From: an uncultured Turicimonas sp.
Lineage (GTDB): Bacteria > Pseudomonadota > Gammaproteobacteria > Burkholderiales > Burkholderiaceae_F
Length of the DNA stretch: 57,555 bases
Assembly: GCA_947854175.1 (NCBI GenBank)
Contig: CANTYJ010000036.1
Coordinates: 1 to 57,555 of the forward strand
Direction of reading: 5' to 3'
Shown here: positions 49,527 to 57,555 of the stretch, in pieces
Position numbering within the stretch: the first letter of the stretch is position 1
Layout of the letters: every line of letters starts with the position of its first letter
The notes under the pieces: generated by a model
What the model was told of the DNA's origin: nothing
Databases searched by the model: none
Seen by the model: the letters and a program-made list of their open reading frames with translations, nothing else
Translations under genes and position numbers: made by a program

Positions 49527-49964
49527 ATGACAATTTTAAAAATTGGAGCCCCTTCGCTTAATGCGGGGGATGCCAAAAAGTTCTTGCCGGAGCTTAAAGC
49601 TCTGAAATAACCGATCAAGGCAAAAGTAAAAAACTTGATGCCACGAGATGTTTCCTTTCCGGAAGTTCGTAGTTTGTTTTTGAAGCATGTTGCAAATCGT
49701 GACGGTCGTGCAGAAAAAGAAGTTTCTATCAACAGCTTTTCTGAGTTCTATCGCTTGATTTCAAGCGTGGAACAGGTTTCAGAGCTGAACGATTTTGAAT
49801 TAGCAATGGAAATCGAAGTTCCTGAGCTGAAAAAATCAAAGCCGGTTGAGAAAACTCCAGAGGTTGAGAAGGAAGCTGAAACAAAGGCAAAAGCTCAGCC
49901 AAAAAAGACAACAGCTGCCAGAAAATCCACAACCTCAACAAAATCTTCAGATGAGGAGAAATAA
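49527..49964 (+). pseudogene. Virion gene interrupted by an early TAA (gpFI-like position)
   Basis: ATG 49527 with AAAGGGGGCATAG upstream opens a frame (MTILKIGAPSLNAGDAKKFL...) that meets TAA at codon 28 (49608-49610) and then continues in the same frame for 118 codons (PRDVSFPEVRSLFLKHVANRDG) with a Lys/Thr/Glu-rich end. Translation could restart at TTG 49635 or ATG 49638 to give about 109 residues. It lies between capsid and sheath. Confidence 0.6.
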
Positions 49965-51652
49965 TGACAGTTTCATTTGTTCGACAATTGGGCGCAGAAC
50001 CGGGAGTACAGCTCAATCCGTTAAGGGATGCCTCCGGTTCTCCGACTGCTGACAATTCCGATCAGATTTTCGGTATTGTCATGAGAGCAACCAGGGGCCG
50101 CATCGATAAGCCCTTTGTTGTTGACCGCTCCAACGTATACAAAAAGTTGGAAAAAGGCGAACAGATCCGAGTTAACGCCTTAAATGAAGCGTGGGTTCAC
50201 GTGGTTGAAGCTTTGAATAACGGAGCTTATCAGGCTGTTGTTCAGCGACTCATGAGCACAAAAGCCAAAATTAAGTATATCGTTGTTAAATACACAGCTC
50301 CCACCACTCCACAACCGACAGAAAATGTAGAGACGTATACAGAGACAACTCCTGAATTTTCATTTTCTGTAGAAGAAGAGTTACCTAAAACTCAGTATCT
50401 GTTTGCGATCAAACACCTTGATTGTTTCAATGATGGTATCAAGGTGAGCTTCCACGTTGAAGATAAAACTGAAAACGGCAAGGACGTACCAAACAGCATT
50501 GTAACTTTACGGATCAGCGATCCTGACGGTGACAAACTAGCAGAGTACAAAGGAAGTATGGATATCGAAGCCAAAGATGATTACGGCTCTCCTTACTACC
50601 TTCCCGATGTGATTGCCTCTCAGACTGATTCTTTAGAAGTTTCAATTGGAATGGGTAGCACACCCTTCCAATTCCCCGTTAACTCCTCAGCCTATGGCTA
50701 TACGGAAAACGGTTCTCAGGCCTGGGTGGAATCCAAAACTCTTATCGCTTTTGATGAGGGTGGCACTGAATACGAGACATCAGATTATTTGAAATGCCGT
50801 GAAGCTTTGCAGTTTTCATCTCAGAACTACGCCTATATCTCAAGCGGTGGCACTCGTTCACCAGCTTTACTGTACCAGCTGGCTCAGTTAGCCTTTGACA
50901 CAAATAGACAGCTTCGGTTTGATATTCCGGGAGAATTGGACCCTGAAGCCGCAGTTGCTTTTGTAGAACAGCTGAATTTGGGCGCAAACAAATGCGCTCA
51001 CCTCATGCAGGCATTCTGGGCTCCTTTGAAAGCAGATGACCCAACGGGTATCAATCCTAAAGGCCATATAGGTTTAGCAACTCTGAACATCGCCTTGGCT
51101 TGTGGTAGAAACGCCCAGAGAAATAGCAAAGGTTTTGCTCCAAAGAACTATCCGATTGCAGGAAAAGAGTGGCCGGTCAACAGAACAGGATTGATGCAGA
51201 CTTACACAGCAACCAATCAGGAAAAATCCAAGCTGGCTACAGCAAAGATCAACCCGGTTGTTTTCGATGTTTTCACATCAGGCGGTCTGTACATTTATCA
51301 AGACTCTTTGACTTGTGCCCCTGTAACTAACTCTGCAAGAAAGTTGATCTCAGTGGCTGATATGTCCACAGACATTGACGATAAAGTAACCAAGGCTTGC
51401 AAAGACTTTTTGCAGTTACCGATGAAAGTCGCATTGAATCGTATTTCTGACTATCTCACGAACCTATTTACAGGAGCGGAAGCCTCTGGCTGGCTCGTAC
51501 CCGCATCTGATCCGTCAATGGGTGGAGCTTCTTGGAGATTCGAAGTTAAACCCAATGAAGTGAATCCTTTTGATCAGATCGATGTTGCCTATTGGCTCCG
51601 TTATGACGGTGCAGTCCGACAGATTTTCGTAACGCAAACAATCACAAAGTAA
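49964..51652 (+). CDS. Contractile tail sheath protein
   Basis: 562 residues. The N-terminal FGIVMRATRGRIDKPFVVDR is a typical sheath opening. The C-terminal half (NPVVFDVFTSGGLYIYQDSLT, ISVADMSTDIDDKVTKACKDF, IDVAYWLRYDGAVRQIFVTQ) matches the conserved sheath domain. It shows that the prophage is a myovirus. GAGGAGAAATA precedes the ATG. Confidence 0.85.
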   Translation: MTVSFVRQLGAEPGVQLNPLRDASGSPTADNSDQIFGIVMRATRGRIDKPFVVDRSNVYKKLEKGEQIRVNALNEAWVHVVEALNNGAYQAVVQRLMSTKAKIKYIVVKYTAPTTPQPTENVETYTETTPEFSFSVEEELPKTQYLFAIKHLDCFNDGIKVSFHVEDKTENGKDVPNSIVTLRISDPDGDKLAEYKGSMDIEAKDDYGSPYYLPDVIASQTDSLEVSIGMGSTPFQFPVNSSAYGYTENGSQAWVESKTLIAFDEGGTEYETSDYLKCREALQFSSQNYAYISSGGTRSPALLYQLAQLAFDTNRQLRFDIPGELDPEAAVAFVEQLNLGANKCAHLMQAFWAPLKADDPTGINPKGHIGLATLNIALACGRNAQRNSKGFAPKNYPIAGKEWPVNRTGLMQTYTATNQEKSKLATAKINPVVFDVFTSGGLYIYQDSLTCAPVTNSARKLISVADMSTDIDDKVTKACKDFLQLPMKVALNRISDYLTNLFTGAEASGWLVPASDPSMGGASWRFEVKPNEVNPFDQIDVAYWLRYDGAVRQIFVTQTITK

Positions 51653-51661
51653 GGAAAAAAG

Positions 51662-52348
51662 ATGGATTTAAACAGTTTAATGTACAAGGCTCTCACTGAA
51701 AAACCTGAAACAGTGCTTGATTCAGTGCAAAAAGAGCAAGAACGTGAGCAGAAATGTTTTGACGCAGCCGATGAGTTTGTCGATCAGGATTTGAGACTGA
51801 ATGTAGTTTCTGCCATTCATGATTGGCTTGAAACAGAAGACGGCGAAGATGTTTCTTTGGCGGATGCCTTAAACGCTGAATTAATTGATGAAATTGTCGA
51901 TCCGGAAGGCGAAGAATTGACTGACGATGAAGCCGACTTGTTGCAGGCAGCTATCGATGAAGGATATGACTATCTCGTGTCAAACGGTGTTTCAGAAGAC
52001 GATGCAGAAGCTCTCCTTGTTGATTTGGATGATGATGCCGCTGTCAGAGTTCGAGACTTGTTGGTTGAAAGTCTTCCAGATGGTGAGGAAGCACTTGATG
52101 CCGTTACCTCCTATGTATTCGGAGAACCGGTCTTAGACGCAACTTACAAAAAAGTTGCCGTCGTAAAAAACGGTAAAAAAATCTTCAGAAACAAGAGACT
52201 TTCAAGAACTGTGCGCTTGAGTGCCAAACGCAAACAGGCCATCAAAAAAATGCAGTTGAAGGCTCGTTCAGGTGCAGCAAAGATGCATCGTAAACGTTCA
52301 ATGGCAATTCGCAGAAAACTTGGTATCAAAAGCTTGAAACGCCGTTAA
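51662..52348 (+). CDS. Bipolar acidic/basic phage protein
   Basis: 228 residues. Residues 1-155 are strongly acidic (EDGEDVSLADALNAELIDEI). Residues about 163-228 are Lys/Arg-rich (KLGIKSLKRR at the end), histone-tail-like. It may neutralise or scaffold DNA in the head, or act as a charged chaperone. No family recognised. AAGGAAAAAAG ribosome site; a terminator follows. Confidence 0.6.
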   Translation: MDLNSLMYKALTEKPETVLDSVQKEQEREQKCFDAADEFVDQDLRLNVVSAIHDWLETEDGEDVSLADALNAELIDEIVDPEGEELTDDEADLLQAAIDEGYDYLVSNGVSEDDAEALLVDLDDDAAVRVRDLLVESLPDGEEALDAVTSYVFGEPVLDATYKKVAVVKNGKKIFRNKRLSRTVRLSAKRKQAIKKMQLKARSGAAKMHRKRSMAIRRKLGIKSLKRR

Positions 52349-52387
52349 AAGTTTTTTCATTATTTCTCCTATATGTTTTGGTTGGGT

Positions 52388-52417
52388 GGAGGGTTAAAAA
52401 ATCCCTCCTCTTTTTTT
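52388..52417 (+). terminator. intrinsic terminator within tail module
   Basis: Stem GGAGGG/CCCTCC followed by TCTTTTTTT. It splits the sheath unit from the following tail genes. Confidence 0.85.
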
Positions 52418-52428
52418 GGATTTCAATA

Positions 52429-53385
52429 ATGGCAGATTTCTCATATGAGTCTATCAAGCAGTCTGTTTCAGACGGAATTTCACGTGCTGCAGATACCGTT
52501 TCGAATGTTGCAAGTGATGCGTTAGATACACTTAAAGGAACAGCAAATTCGTTAATTTCAACTCTTTTAAGCGATGTAAAACAGCCGTCTGCTGAGGGCC
52601 TCTCTCACCACCTAATTGCTGATTTTTTTGCTGTGGAGGAACAAATAGGAAAAGACTTGAATGGCGACATCACCACATTCAGTTTCATTAAACCATCTAC
52701 ACCGATTGTCAGAGCCTTTGTAATTGAAGCTGATTTTTCGGTTGATTTGAATTGGCAATCGCCTTTTGAAAGTGCAGGACCGGAGACAAAGGCTCCGGCA
52801 TTGTCCGGATTACTTCAAAGCGGACAATTAGAGTCCGCCATAGGCAACCTCAAGAACATTATCGACTTTGCATCGTCTAAGAATGCTGAAGATAAAGAAA
52901 CAAATATGAGCGATAGTGTCATTCAAAGTTTTTCTGGAAGGACCGGTATTTCTAAACTGAATTCAAGACAAACCTTCAACGGGATGCCTCCATACAAAAT
53001 TCAAGCCACCCTATTGTTCAGGGCTTGGATGGATGCAAGAAAAGAAGTCGAAGCCCTCTTTGATCAGATGATGACTTGGGCGCTTCCTCAAGAACTTGCA
53101 AATGATGCCACAGTGATAGCAATGGTCAACAATTCCACCAAAAAAGAAAAGACAATGGCCGAGACCTTACTGCCATCCAAAATTCCACAGCTAATCGGGA
53201 TGAGATACAAGGGCCGAACATTTATGCCATTGGTCATTGAATCAATCGGACAGCCTCTGAGTTCTCCCATCAACTCAAGAGGAGAATTCGTACAGCTTCA
53301 GGTTCCGATTACTTTGTGCTCGATTGCCGCAATTGATAAAAACGACTGGAAGAAACTGAAACGTGGCGTTCCGATGAAACCGTAG
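52429..53385 (+). CDS. Tail/baseplate-associated protein
   Basis: 318 residues from ATG 52429 (MADFSYES), placed after the terminator; a longer frame from 52378 runs through the hairpin. The N-terminal 60 residues are amphipathic helix (SRAADTVSNVASDALDTLKG). The C-terminal half (LIGMRYKGRTFMPLVIESIG...VPITLCSIAAID) resembles baseplate proteins joining the tube. Family assignment tentative. Confidence 0.5.
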   Translation: MADFSYESIKQSVSDGISRAADTVSNVASDALDTLKGTANSLISTLLSDVKQPSAEGLSHHLIADFFAVEEQIGKDLNGDITTFSFIKPSTPIVRAFVIEADFSVDLNWQSPFESAGPETKAPALSGLLQSGQLESAIGNLKNIIDFASSKNAEDKETNMSDSVIQSFSGRTGISKLNSRQTFNGMPPYKIQATLLFRAWMDARKEVEALFDQMMTWALPQELANDATVIAMVNNSTKKEKTMAETLLPSKIPQLIGMRYKGRTFMPLVIESIGQPLSSPINSRGEFVQLQVPITLCSIAAIDKNDWKKLKRGVPMKP

Positions 53386-53406
53386 TAACGATTTAGGACA
53401 TCAAAC

Positions 53407-54186
53407 ATGATATTTTTCCCGATTTTACGTACAAAAAGATTAACTGTTCAGTTCAAAGAATTGACAATTGGACAAAGCATCGCTTTAGCAAAAATGCCAC
53501 CTCAACAATTGGAAGCTGAAACTACAGCCTTCTTAAAAATGGCAATAGATAAAGTCATTCAAGGCGACCCCGATCCACTCAACTGGACCGTCCAAGAACG
53601 AATTTTTGCAGTCTGCCACTATATTGCCTCTACTCAGGAAGGGAATCCGGATTTTGAAGTTGGAGAAGGACACTTCACAGATTATTTTGACGGCTCAATC
53701 GACAAGGATTCTGAGACTCTCGAAAAACAGATATTTCTTATCGACTCAGGCGATGATAAATGGTATTTGAAGCCGTTGACCGGAAGAATGGTTGAATCGA
53801 TAGAAAGACTACAGGGGGAAGTTAAATTTGTTGATGACCGCCCTATTCCTCCAAAACTGCATTGGTTGCTAGGATCCATGGCTGCACAGATGGTTTTACC
53901 GGGAACTGATATCGAAGAACCAGTTACAGAGGCAGAGATGGATGAAGCGATTCTGAAGCGAATGATCGTGTTTCTGAATTATCCCGAAAGCGAATTCTTA
54001 AAATTGATTTATTCGTTTTTGGAAAAGCGAAGAGAGTTCGGTCAGTTTTTTGACATCGCAACAAGCGAAGACGGCATTATTTGTTTAGCTAAGAAAAAGG
54101 AGGCGGGACAAGACACAGATCTTCCTCCCGCCCAGTTTCCGCCTTCCTCCGTCATCGGTGAATTTGCGAAAGCAATGGGCGGATAA
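53407..54186 (+). CDS. Tail assembly chaperone, short form
   Basis: 259 residues. Its size and position before the tube, hub and spike genes, plus an overlapping alternative frame at its 3' end, mark it as the first of the two tail assembly chaperones. AGGACATCAAAC precedes the ATG. The C-terminus ends KAMGG just before TAA. Confidence 0.6.
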   Translation: MIFFPILRTKRLTVQFKELTIGQSIALAKMPPQQLEAETTAFLKMAIDKVIQGDPDPLNWTVQERIFAVCHYIASTQEGNPDFEVGEGHFTDYFDGSIDKDSETLEKQIFLIDSGDDKWYLKPLTGRMVESIERLQGEVKFVDDRPIPPKLHWLLGSMAAQMVLPGTDIEEPVTEAEMDEAILKRMIVFLNYPESEFLKLIYSFLEKRREFGQFFDIATSEDGIICLAKKKEAGQDTDLPPAQFPPSSVIGEFAKAMGG

Positions 54187-54418
54187 TTTGCAAAATGCCG
54201 TAACTAACTTGGCTCTCTACACGTCCACATCCATCAACGAGGCTTATTCCCTGTCAAAATCGCAAGCGTTGGCCTTTTTTGACAGCAAGCCTTTTGAAGA
54301 TTGGAAAAAACAAAGGGAAAATGAGTTGAAAATTCAGGTAGCCATTCATGACAGATTTAATGATGTAGTTAAGTCAATCGGAATCTTGCAAAAGACAATC
54401 GCCCGTAAACGTTTTTAG
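54179..54418 (+). CDS. Tail assembly chaperone frameshift extension
   Basis: 79 codons in the +1 (equivalent to -2) frame. A ribosome at ATG-GGC (54175-54180) slipping back 2 nt over GGGCGG would continue ADNLQNAVTNLALYTSTSIN and so on, giving a fused long form. In phage Mu a -2 shift makes the equivalent GT-type product. An independent start inside (about 54158) is possible but has no good ribosome site. Confidence 0.55.
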   Translation, partial: ADNLQNAVTNLALYTSTSINEAYSLSKSQALAFFDSKPFEDWKKQRENELKIQVAIHDRFNDVVKSIGILQKTIARKRF

Positions 54419-54508
54419 ATTACTTACGGAAAATCAAGGTATTTAACCTTTGAAATAGAACGTAATCTTTCTTCAATCGTATTCACTTTTATTGGAACAA
54501 CTAAAATT

Positions 54509-55009
54509 ATGGCCGTTTCGACTTCTTCTTACCTGAAAACACACTACGACACTGCCGCCACTATGGGAGCCAAAGTGGTAGGTTCAGATTTCGCTTTGGA
54601 AATTGTTGGTTTTGAAAGTAACTGGCTTCTCTGTAAGCAGGCTCCGTGGCCTGAATTGTCTCCTCAAGGCGAAATTGAAGTGCCTATGCCATTAGGTTCT
54701 TTGGCATATCAGCCACAGCAAATCAAGCCGGCTCAGCAAGGCTCAATTTCTTTCTATGAAACTGTGCAAGGCACTGTCGACAAAATGATTGAGCACATTG
54801 TTGCTAACGGTGGCGTTTTCGATGCTTGGCTCTATGAAGGGACCCCTGAAAAATACATCCGCAGAAAGAAAATTACCAACTGTTTCTTCCAATTTGATCC
54901 AATTGACCGAGATTGGGAAAACAGATCTTCTCCTATGCTGATCACCGGAACTCTGTTCTACCATTATTTTGGTCAAACCGAGGAAGGAAATACTCCGGAC
55001 TATAGATAA
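54509..55009 (+). CDS. Tail tube-like protein
   Basis: 166 residues. GSISFYETVQGTVDKMIEHIVANG and FFQFDPIDRDWENRSSPMLI fit the beta-barrel tail-tube/T4 gp19-like group. It follows the chaperones, though sheath and tube are usually adjacent. Function is inferred from context and fold style. Confidence 0.55.
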   Translation: MAVSTSSYLKTHYDTAATMGAKVVGSDFALEIVGFESNWLLCKQAPWPELSPQGEIEVPMPLGSLAYQPQQIKPAQQGSISFYETVQGTVDKMIEHIVANGGVFDAWLYEGTPEKYIRRKKITNCFFQFDPIDRDWENRSSPMLITGTLFYHYFGQTEEGNTPDYR

Positions 55010-55447
55010 ATGACAAAGTTATCTTCTTTAGTTGAGGATTTTGCTTCAAAAGAAAGGCCTGCTGGCATCCTTTTATCGGAGGAACAGTTACAGGCCTTGG
55101 CTGTCAGCGCAACTCGCATGTATGCAGGATTTGCTCCTTTGTGGGAAAACTCTCAAAAAACATTGAATCCAGATACCGGTGAATTGGAAACAATCAGAGA
55201 CTTGGAACCTATTTCCTTGTCTGCGATTGACTCAAACACCGAATTGACAGTTTCTGAATGGGCTGTAATCAGACCTCTTTTTGTGCTGTACGTTGAATAT
55301 GAAACAGCTATCAACCTAGAGGCTAGCCGCGGTATGGGAGTAGAGCCTTTTGGACGAAGCTCAAGCGAAATCAAGGCAGAAATTCAGCAATTCGAAAACG
55401 AGCTTTCTCATAGAGCTTTTGTGCACCCGGTTGAAACCATTATTTAA
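55010..55447 (+). CDS. Tail protein of unknown role
   Basis: 145 residues, helical (LSEEQLQALAVSATRMYAGF, LEASRGMGVEPFGRSSSEIK). It starts in the stop of the tube gene (TAAATG). Position suggests a tail or baseplate accessory protein. Confidence 0.5.
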   Translation: MTKLSSLVEDFASKERPAGILLSEEQLQALAVSATRMYAGFAPLWENSQKTLNPDTGELETIRDLEPISLSAIDSNTELTVSEWAVIRPLFVLYVEYETAINLEASRGMGVEPFGRSSSEIKAEIQQFENELSHRAFVHPVETII

Positions 55448-55452
55448 CGCCT

Positions 55453-56361
55453 ATGCTCCTGACTTTAAAAAACGGCACAAGGATCCGAGGAGATTTGATA
55501 AGACAGATAATTGTCAGAAACGATCTGACAGCTGTTCCAATGACCCTCGAAATCGACTTTATTGCTGGTAACAATGACTTCGAAAAGTTGATTCGAGAAG
55601 GTGAAACAATTACAGACGGACTTGGTAACGTCTTCTATATTCTGAAAACAGAAAGAGCGCTTCAGGCAAATTCAAATTCAGAAACAAAAAATGAAGTTCT
55701 GGGCGGGATGTTCATTACAGCAATTCTCAACAATTGCAAAGAAGCTGCTTTTGTCACAAGCAAGAGTATCACCAAAGAAAAATGTACCCTTTCTCAGGTC
55801 TATAAAGCCTGTGGGTGTAAGACAGGTTTTGTCAGAAACGATCTAACGCTCCCTCGGTTTTATTGTTATTCAGGGAATACTCCGAGTTTTCAAATCATGC
55901 AGGCGCTACAGGAATCCGGAGCCGTTGTCAGGTGGAAAAATCACCAACTCCATTTTTTCAGGATCCCGGACCTATTCAAACAAAAACCGATATTGGAGTT
56001 ACCATCTAACGGCTCAAAAAAAGATGATTCAGGATTTTTGGAACGGCATGATGTTCCAAGTTTCTATTCCGTGGACCCTACGGGCCAAATAATTTGGGGA
56101 AATCGCGCAAAACCTAGATCCGCTCGTTATGTGCCGAACAAAACTGCTCAAGACCTACGAAATATGGGGCGTTGCCTTGTTCGAGCAAAAATTCTTGAAG
56201 TCGATCTTGATGAAAGAATCTGTGCCGGAGATCTAATCAGAATTTTGGGAGACCGTGACTACGTGGTGATAACGGCGGCTCATGCCTGGACGGCAGGTGT
56301 TGACTCTCAAAGTAAACCACAGGCCATAACTAAATTGTGGCTAGGAGTTATGAAAGAATGA
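55453..56361 (+). CDS. Baseplate hub-like protein
   Basis: 302 residues. LRIRG... at the start, beta-rich centre, Cys-containing segment (KACGCKTGF) and a C-terminal ERICAGDLIRILGDRDYVVI-type barrel resemble hub proteins of the gp27/gpD group. It overlaps the spike gene by 4 bp (56358-56361). Confidence 0.6.
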   Translation: MLLTLKNGTRIRGDLIRQIIVRNDLTAVPMTLEIDFIAGNNDFEKLIREGETITDGLGNVFYILKTERALQANSNSETKNEVLGGMFITAILNNCKEAAFVTSKSITKEKCTLSQVYKACGCKTGFVRNDLTLPRFYCYSGNTPSFQIMQALQESGAVVRWKNHQLHFFRIPDLFKQKPILELPSNGSKKDDSGFLERHDVPSFYSVDPTGQIIWGNRAKPRSARYVPNKTAQDLRNMGRCLVRAKILEVDLDERICAGDLIRILGDRDYVVITAAHAWTAGVDSQSKPQAITKLWLGVMKE

Positions 56362-56960
56362 ATTCTGCTGAATACGGTTTTTTACAGGGCTGGTACCCGG
56401 CAATTGTGCAATCCTACAATGCGTCAACTAGGACCTGTAGAGTTAAGATTCCGGGCATTACTGACGGAGGTGACACACTTCCGGAAGCAGAAATCGCCTA
56501 CTCTTTGGGCGACAAAAGCAAGAACGGAACTTTCTCAACCGAAACAGAAATTCTCTCTGGCGATCTGGTTTGGGTAGTGTTTCAAGGTGGCGATCCTCGA
56601 TTCCCGATCATAACTGCCTATCGAAATCCCAGAGCCGGCAACTCAGCAAAGTGGAGACGAATCCATCATCAAAACATTGAACAGCTATCAGAGACAGCTT
56701 TCAAGATAAAGTCCGGTTCAACTGTAGAAATCGAGGCCGGAGCTTCGATAACTTTAAAGTGCGGTGGTACTAGTCTAAAAATTGAAAGTTCATCAATAAC
56801 ATTGCAGTCAGGCCAGATAAACCTCAATGGAGCTATCAGTGGAGGAGGAGATGGCGGTGCAAATGCCACATTCAGTGGCGATGTTGTTGCACAAGGTATT
56901 TCTCTAACAACTCATACTCATCAAGGAGACTCAGGCGGTCAGACAGGAACTCCTCAATAA
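56358..56960 (+). CDS. Baseplate spike protein (gpV/VgrG-like)
   Basis: 200 residues from ATG 56358 (GGAG 10 nt upstream). GWYPAIVQSYNASTRTCRVKIPG is the OB-fold start of spike proteins and LVWVVFQGGDPRFPIITAY its end. The rest is a beta-helix-like repeat (ASITLKCGG, SSITLQSG) and a C-terminal THTHQG tip (H-x-H iron-binding pattern). It pierces the outer membrane. Confidence 0.85.
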   Translation: MNSAEYGFLQGWYPAIVQSYNASTRTCRVKIPGITDGGDTLPEAEIAYSLGDKSKNGTFSTETEILSGDLVWVVFQGGDPRFPIITAYRNPRAGNSAKWRRIHHQNIEQLSETAFKIKSGSTVEIEAGASITLKCGGTSLKIESSSITLQSGQINLNGAISGGGDGGANATFSGDVVAQGISLTTHTHQGDSGGQTGTPQ

Positions 56961-57006
56961 CCTTATTTCCTGTCTTTTTCGGAAAAACTTATCAAATCAT
57001 AACTGC

Positions 57007-57054
57007 TAAGTGCTCCATGATTAATCATCAAAATGTGGAGCACTAGCACTTATG
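57007..57054 (+). promoter_or_regulatory. Alternative hairpins over the start of the last gene
   Basis: AGTGCTCCA (57009-57017) pairs with TGGAGCACT (57036-57044). The overlapping TAAGTGCT (57007-57014) can instead pair with AGCACTTA (57045-57052), which includes the A of the ATG. The two are mutually exclusive; no ribosome site is visible. Confidence 0.45.
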
Positions 57055-57555
57055 CCAAATACTTTGTTTTCCTTTGACGAATTGTCCTCGAAAGACAAGG
57101 CGATCACTCAAATCAAGCGACAGTTTAAAAAACTTGGCGCTACTGTTGTCAGCGTGGATGTTGGCAACATCAAAAGAAAAGCCGGAGAAAATTTCAGAGA
57201 AATATTCATTTCTTTTGCAGATTCACAAACAGTCACGTTCGCAATCAAGAAAACCGGCGACATCTTTCAGGTTAAATTAAACAAAAAAGAAATGCCTATC
57301 AGAAATCAGGATGATCAGGATAAGGCATTTAAAGAAATTGTGGCTGCGATGGACAAGGGTCGCAGTGCCTTTCAAAAAAAATTAGCAAAAATCAAGACTC
57401 CTACTGTCTCTCGGACAACTACATCCAGCTCTAACAGGCTCAAGGCAGCCCAGGAAAAAACAGCCTCACTCGAAGATGCCATTCAGGAAGCAAAAACCAG
57501 AATCGAATCGTTGCAAACCGAAATTAAGCAGTTCAAAGACGACACAGAGACAAAA
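57052..57555 (+). CDS. Large phage protein, N-terminal part (runs off window)
   Basis: 168 codons, open at the window edge. SFADSQTVTFAIKKTGDIFQ, KKEMPIRNQDDQDKAFKEIV and the Lys/Ser-rich RTTTSSSNRLKAAQEK then a coiled coil. The first part resembles a conserved segment of large polyvalent phage/plasmid proteins, e.g. those packaged with DNA. The family is uncertain; tape-measure protein is an alternative. Confidence 0.5.
   Translation, partial: MPNTLFSFDELSSKDKAITQIKRQFKKLGATVVSVDVGNIKRKAGENFREIFISFADSQTVTFAIKKTGDIFQVKLNKKEMPIRNQDDQDKAFKEIVAAMDKGRSAFQKKLAKIKTPTVSRTTTSSSNRLKAAQEKTASLEDAIQEAKTRIESLQTEIKQFKDDTETK

Overview
The window is chromosomal DNA of a low-GC betaproteobacterium. The gene repertoire suggests a gut Burkholderiales of the Sutterella/Parasutterella type: a TRAP-type C4-dicarboxylate-like transporter, an ATP-type PEP carboxykinase, and phage genes resembling those of Burkholderiales prophages. 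The genus is an inference from protein style and was not tested.

Bases 1 to about 13.7 kb are ordinary chromosome: tRNA-Gln, a threonine-synthase-like PLP enzyme, an MTA/SAH nucleosidase with a phosphoribosyltransferase (purine salvage pair), a complete TRAP transporter (SBP, small and large permease), a hotdog thioesterase, PEP carboxykinase, AzlCD, a DMT exporter, a helix-hairpin-helix protein, a Spy/LTXXQ periplasmic protein, a small membrane protein and a NUDIX hydrolase. Most transcription units end in clear intrinsic terminators.

From 13.7 kb to the end of the window lies the left and central part of a large contractile-tailed prophage integrated at tRNA-Leu(UAG). The integrase sits just inside the tRNA, beside six 10-bp TGACA-type repeats that look like arm sites. 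A long leftward early operon (about 34.1 kb down to 15 kb) starts at a textbook promoter (TTGACA-N17-TAATAT) with embedded repressor operators. A boxA-like sequence and hairpin follow immediately, so processive antitermination is likely. This would explain why nearly every cassette in the operon ends in its own intrinsic terminator. The operon holds a HicA/DUF1902 toxin-antitoxin pair, an LprI-like lysozyme inhibitor, a C4-type antisense RNA with a downstream Rha/ORF6C antirepressor-like gene, RecT and a PD-(D/E)XK exonuclease, DUF2303, a cytosine methyltransferase broken at a C9 tract, a single-domain sliding-clamp-like protein, and many small unknown cassettes down to an AlpA-like excisionase candidate.

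The immunity region (34.2-36.2 kb) has an S24-type CI repressor, a co-oriented membrane protein in the position of rex-type exclusion genes, and a divergent YdaS/Cro-like gene. Rightward genes follow: an O-like replication initiator with five internal iterons read in different codon frames (probable origin), a DnaC-like helicase loader, small Cys-rich proteins, a DUF1064 nuclease, an XRE protein, terminase small and large subunits, and head and tail genes (protease/scaffold candidate, capsid, sheath, tube, frameshifted tail chaperones, hub, spike). No portal gene is recognisable between terminase and protease, although a 40-codon ORF remnant lies there. The window ends inside an open reading frame.

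The strongest points for a second look are the C4-like RNA switch, the antitermination site, the broken and possibly phase-variable methyltransferase carrying a clamp-binding pentapeptide beside a clamp-like gene, the iterons, the missing portal, the structured RNA at 47.5 kb, and several interrupted genes that suggest the prophage may be decaying.
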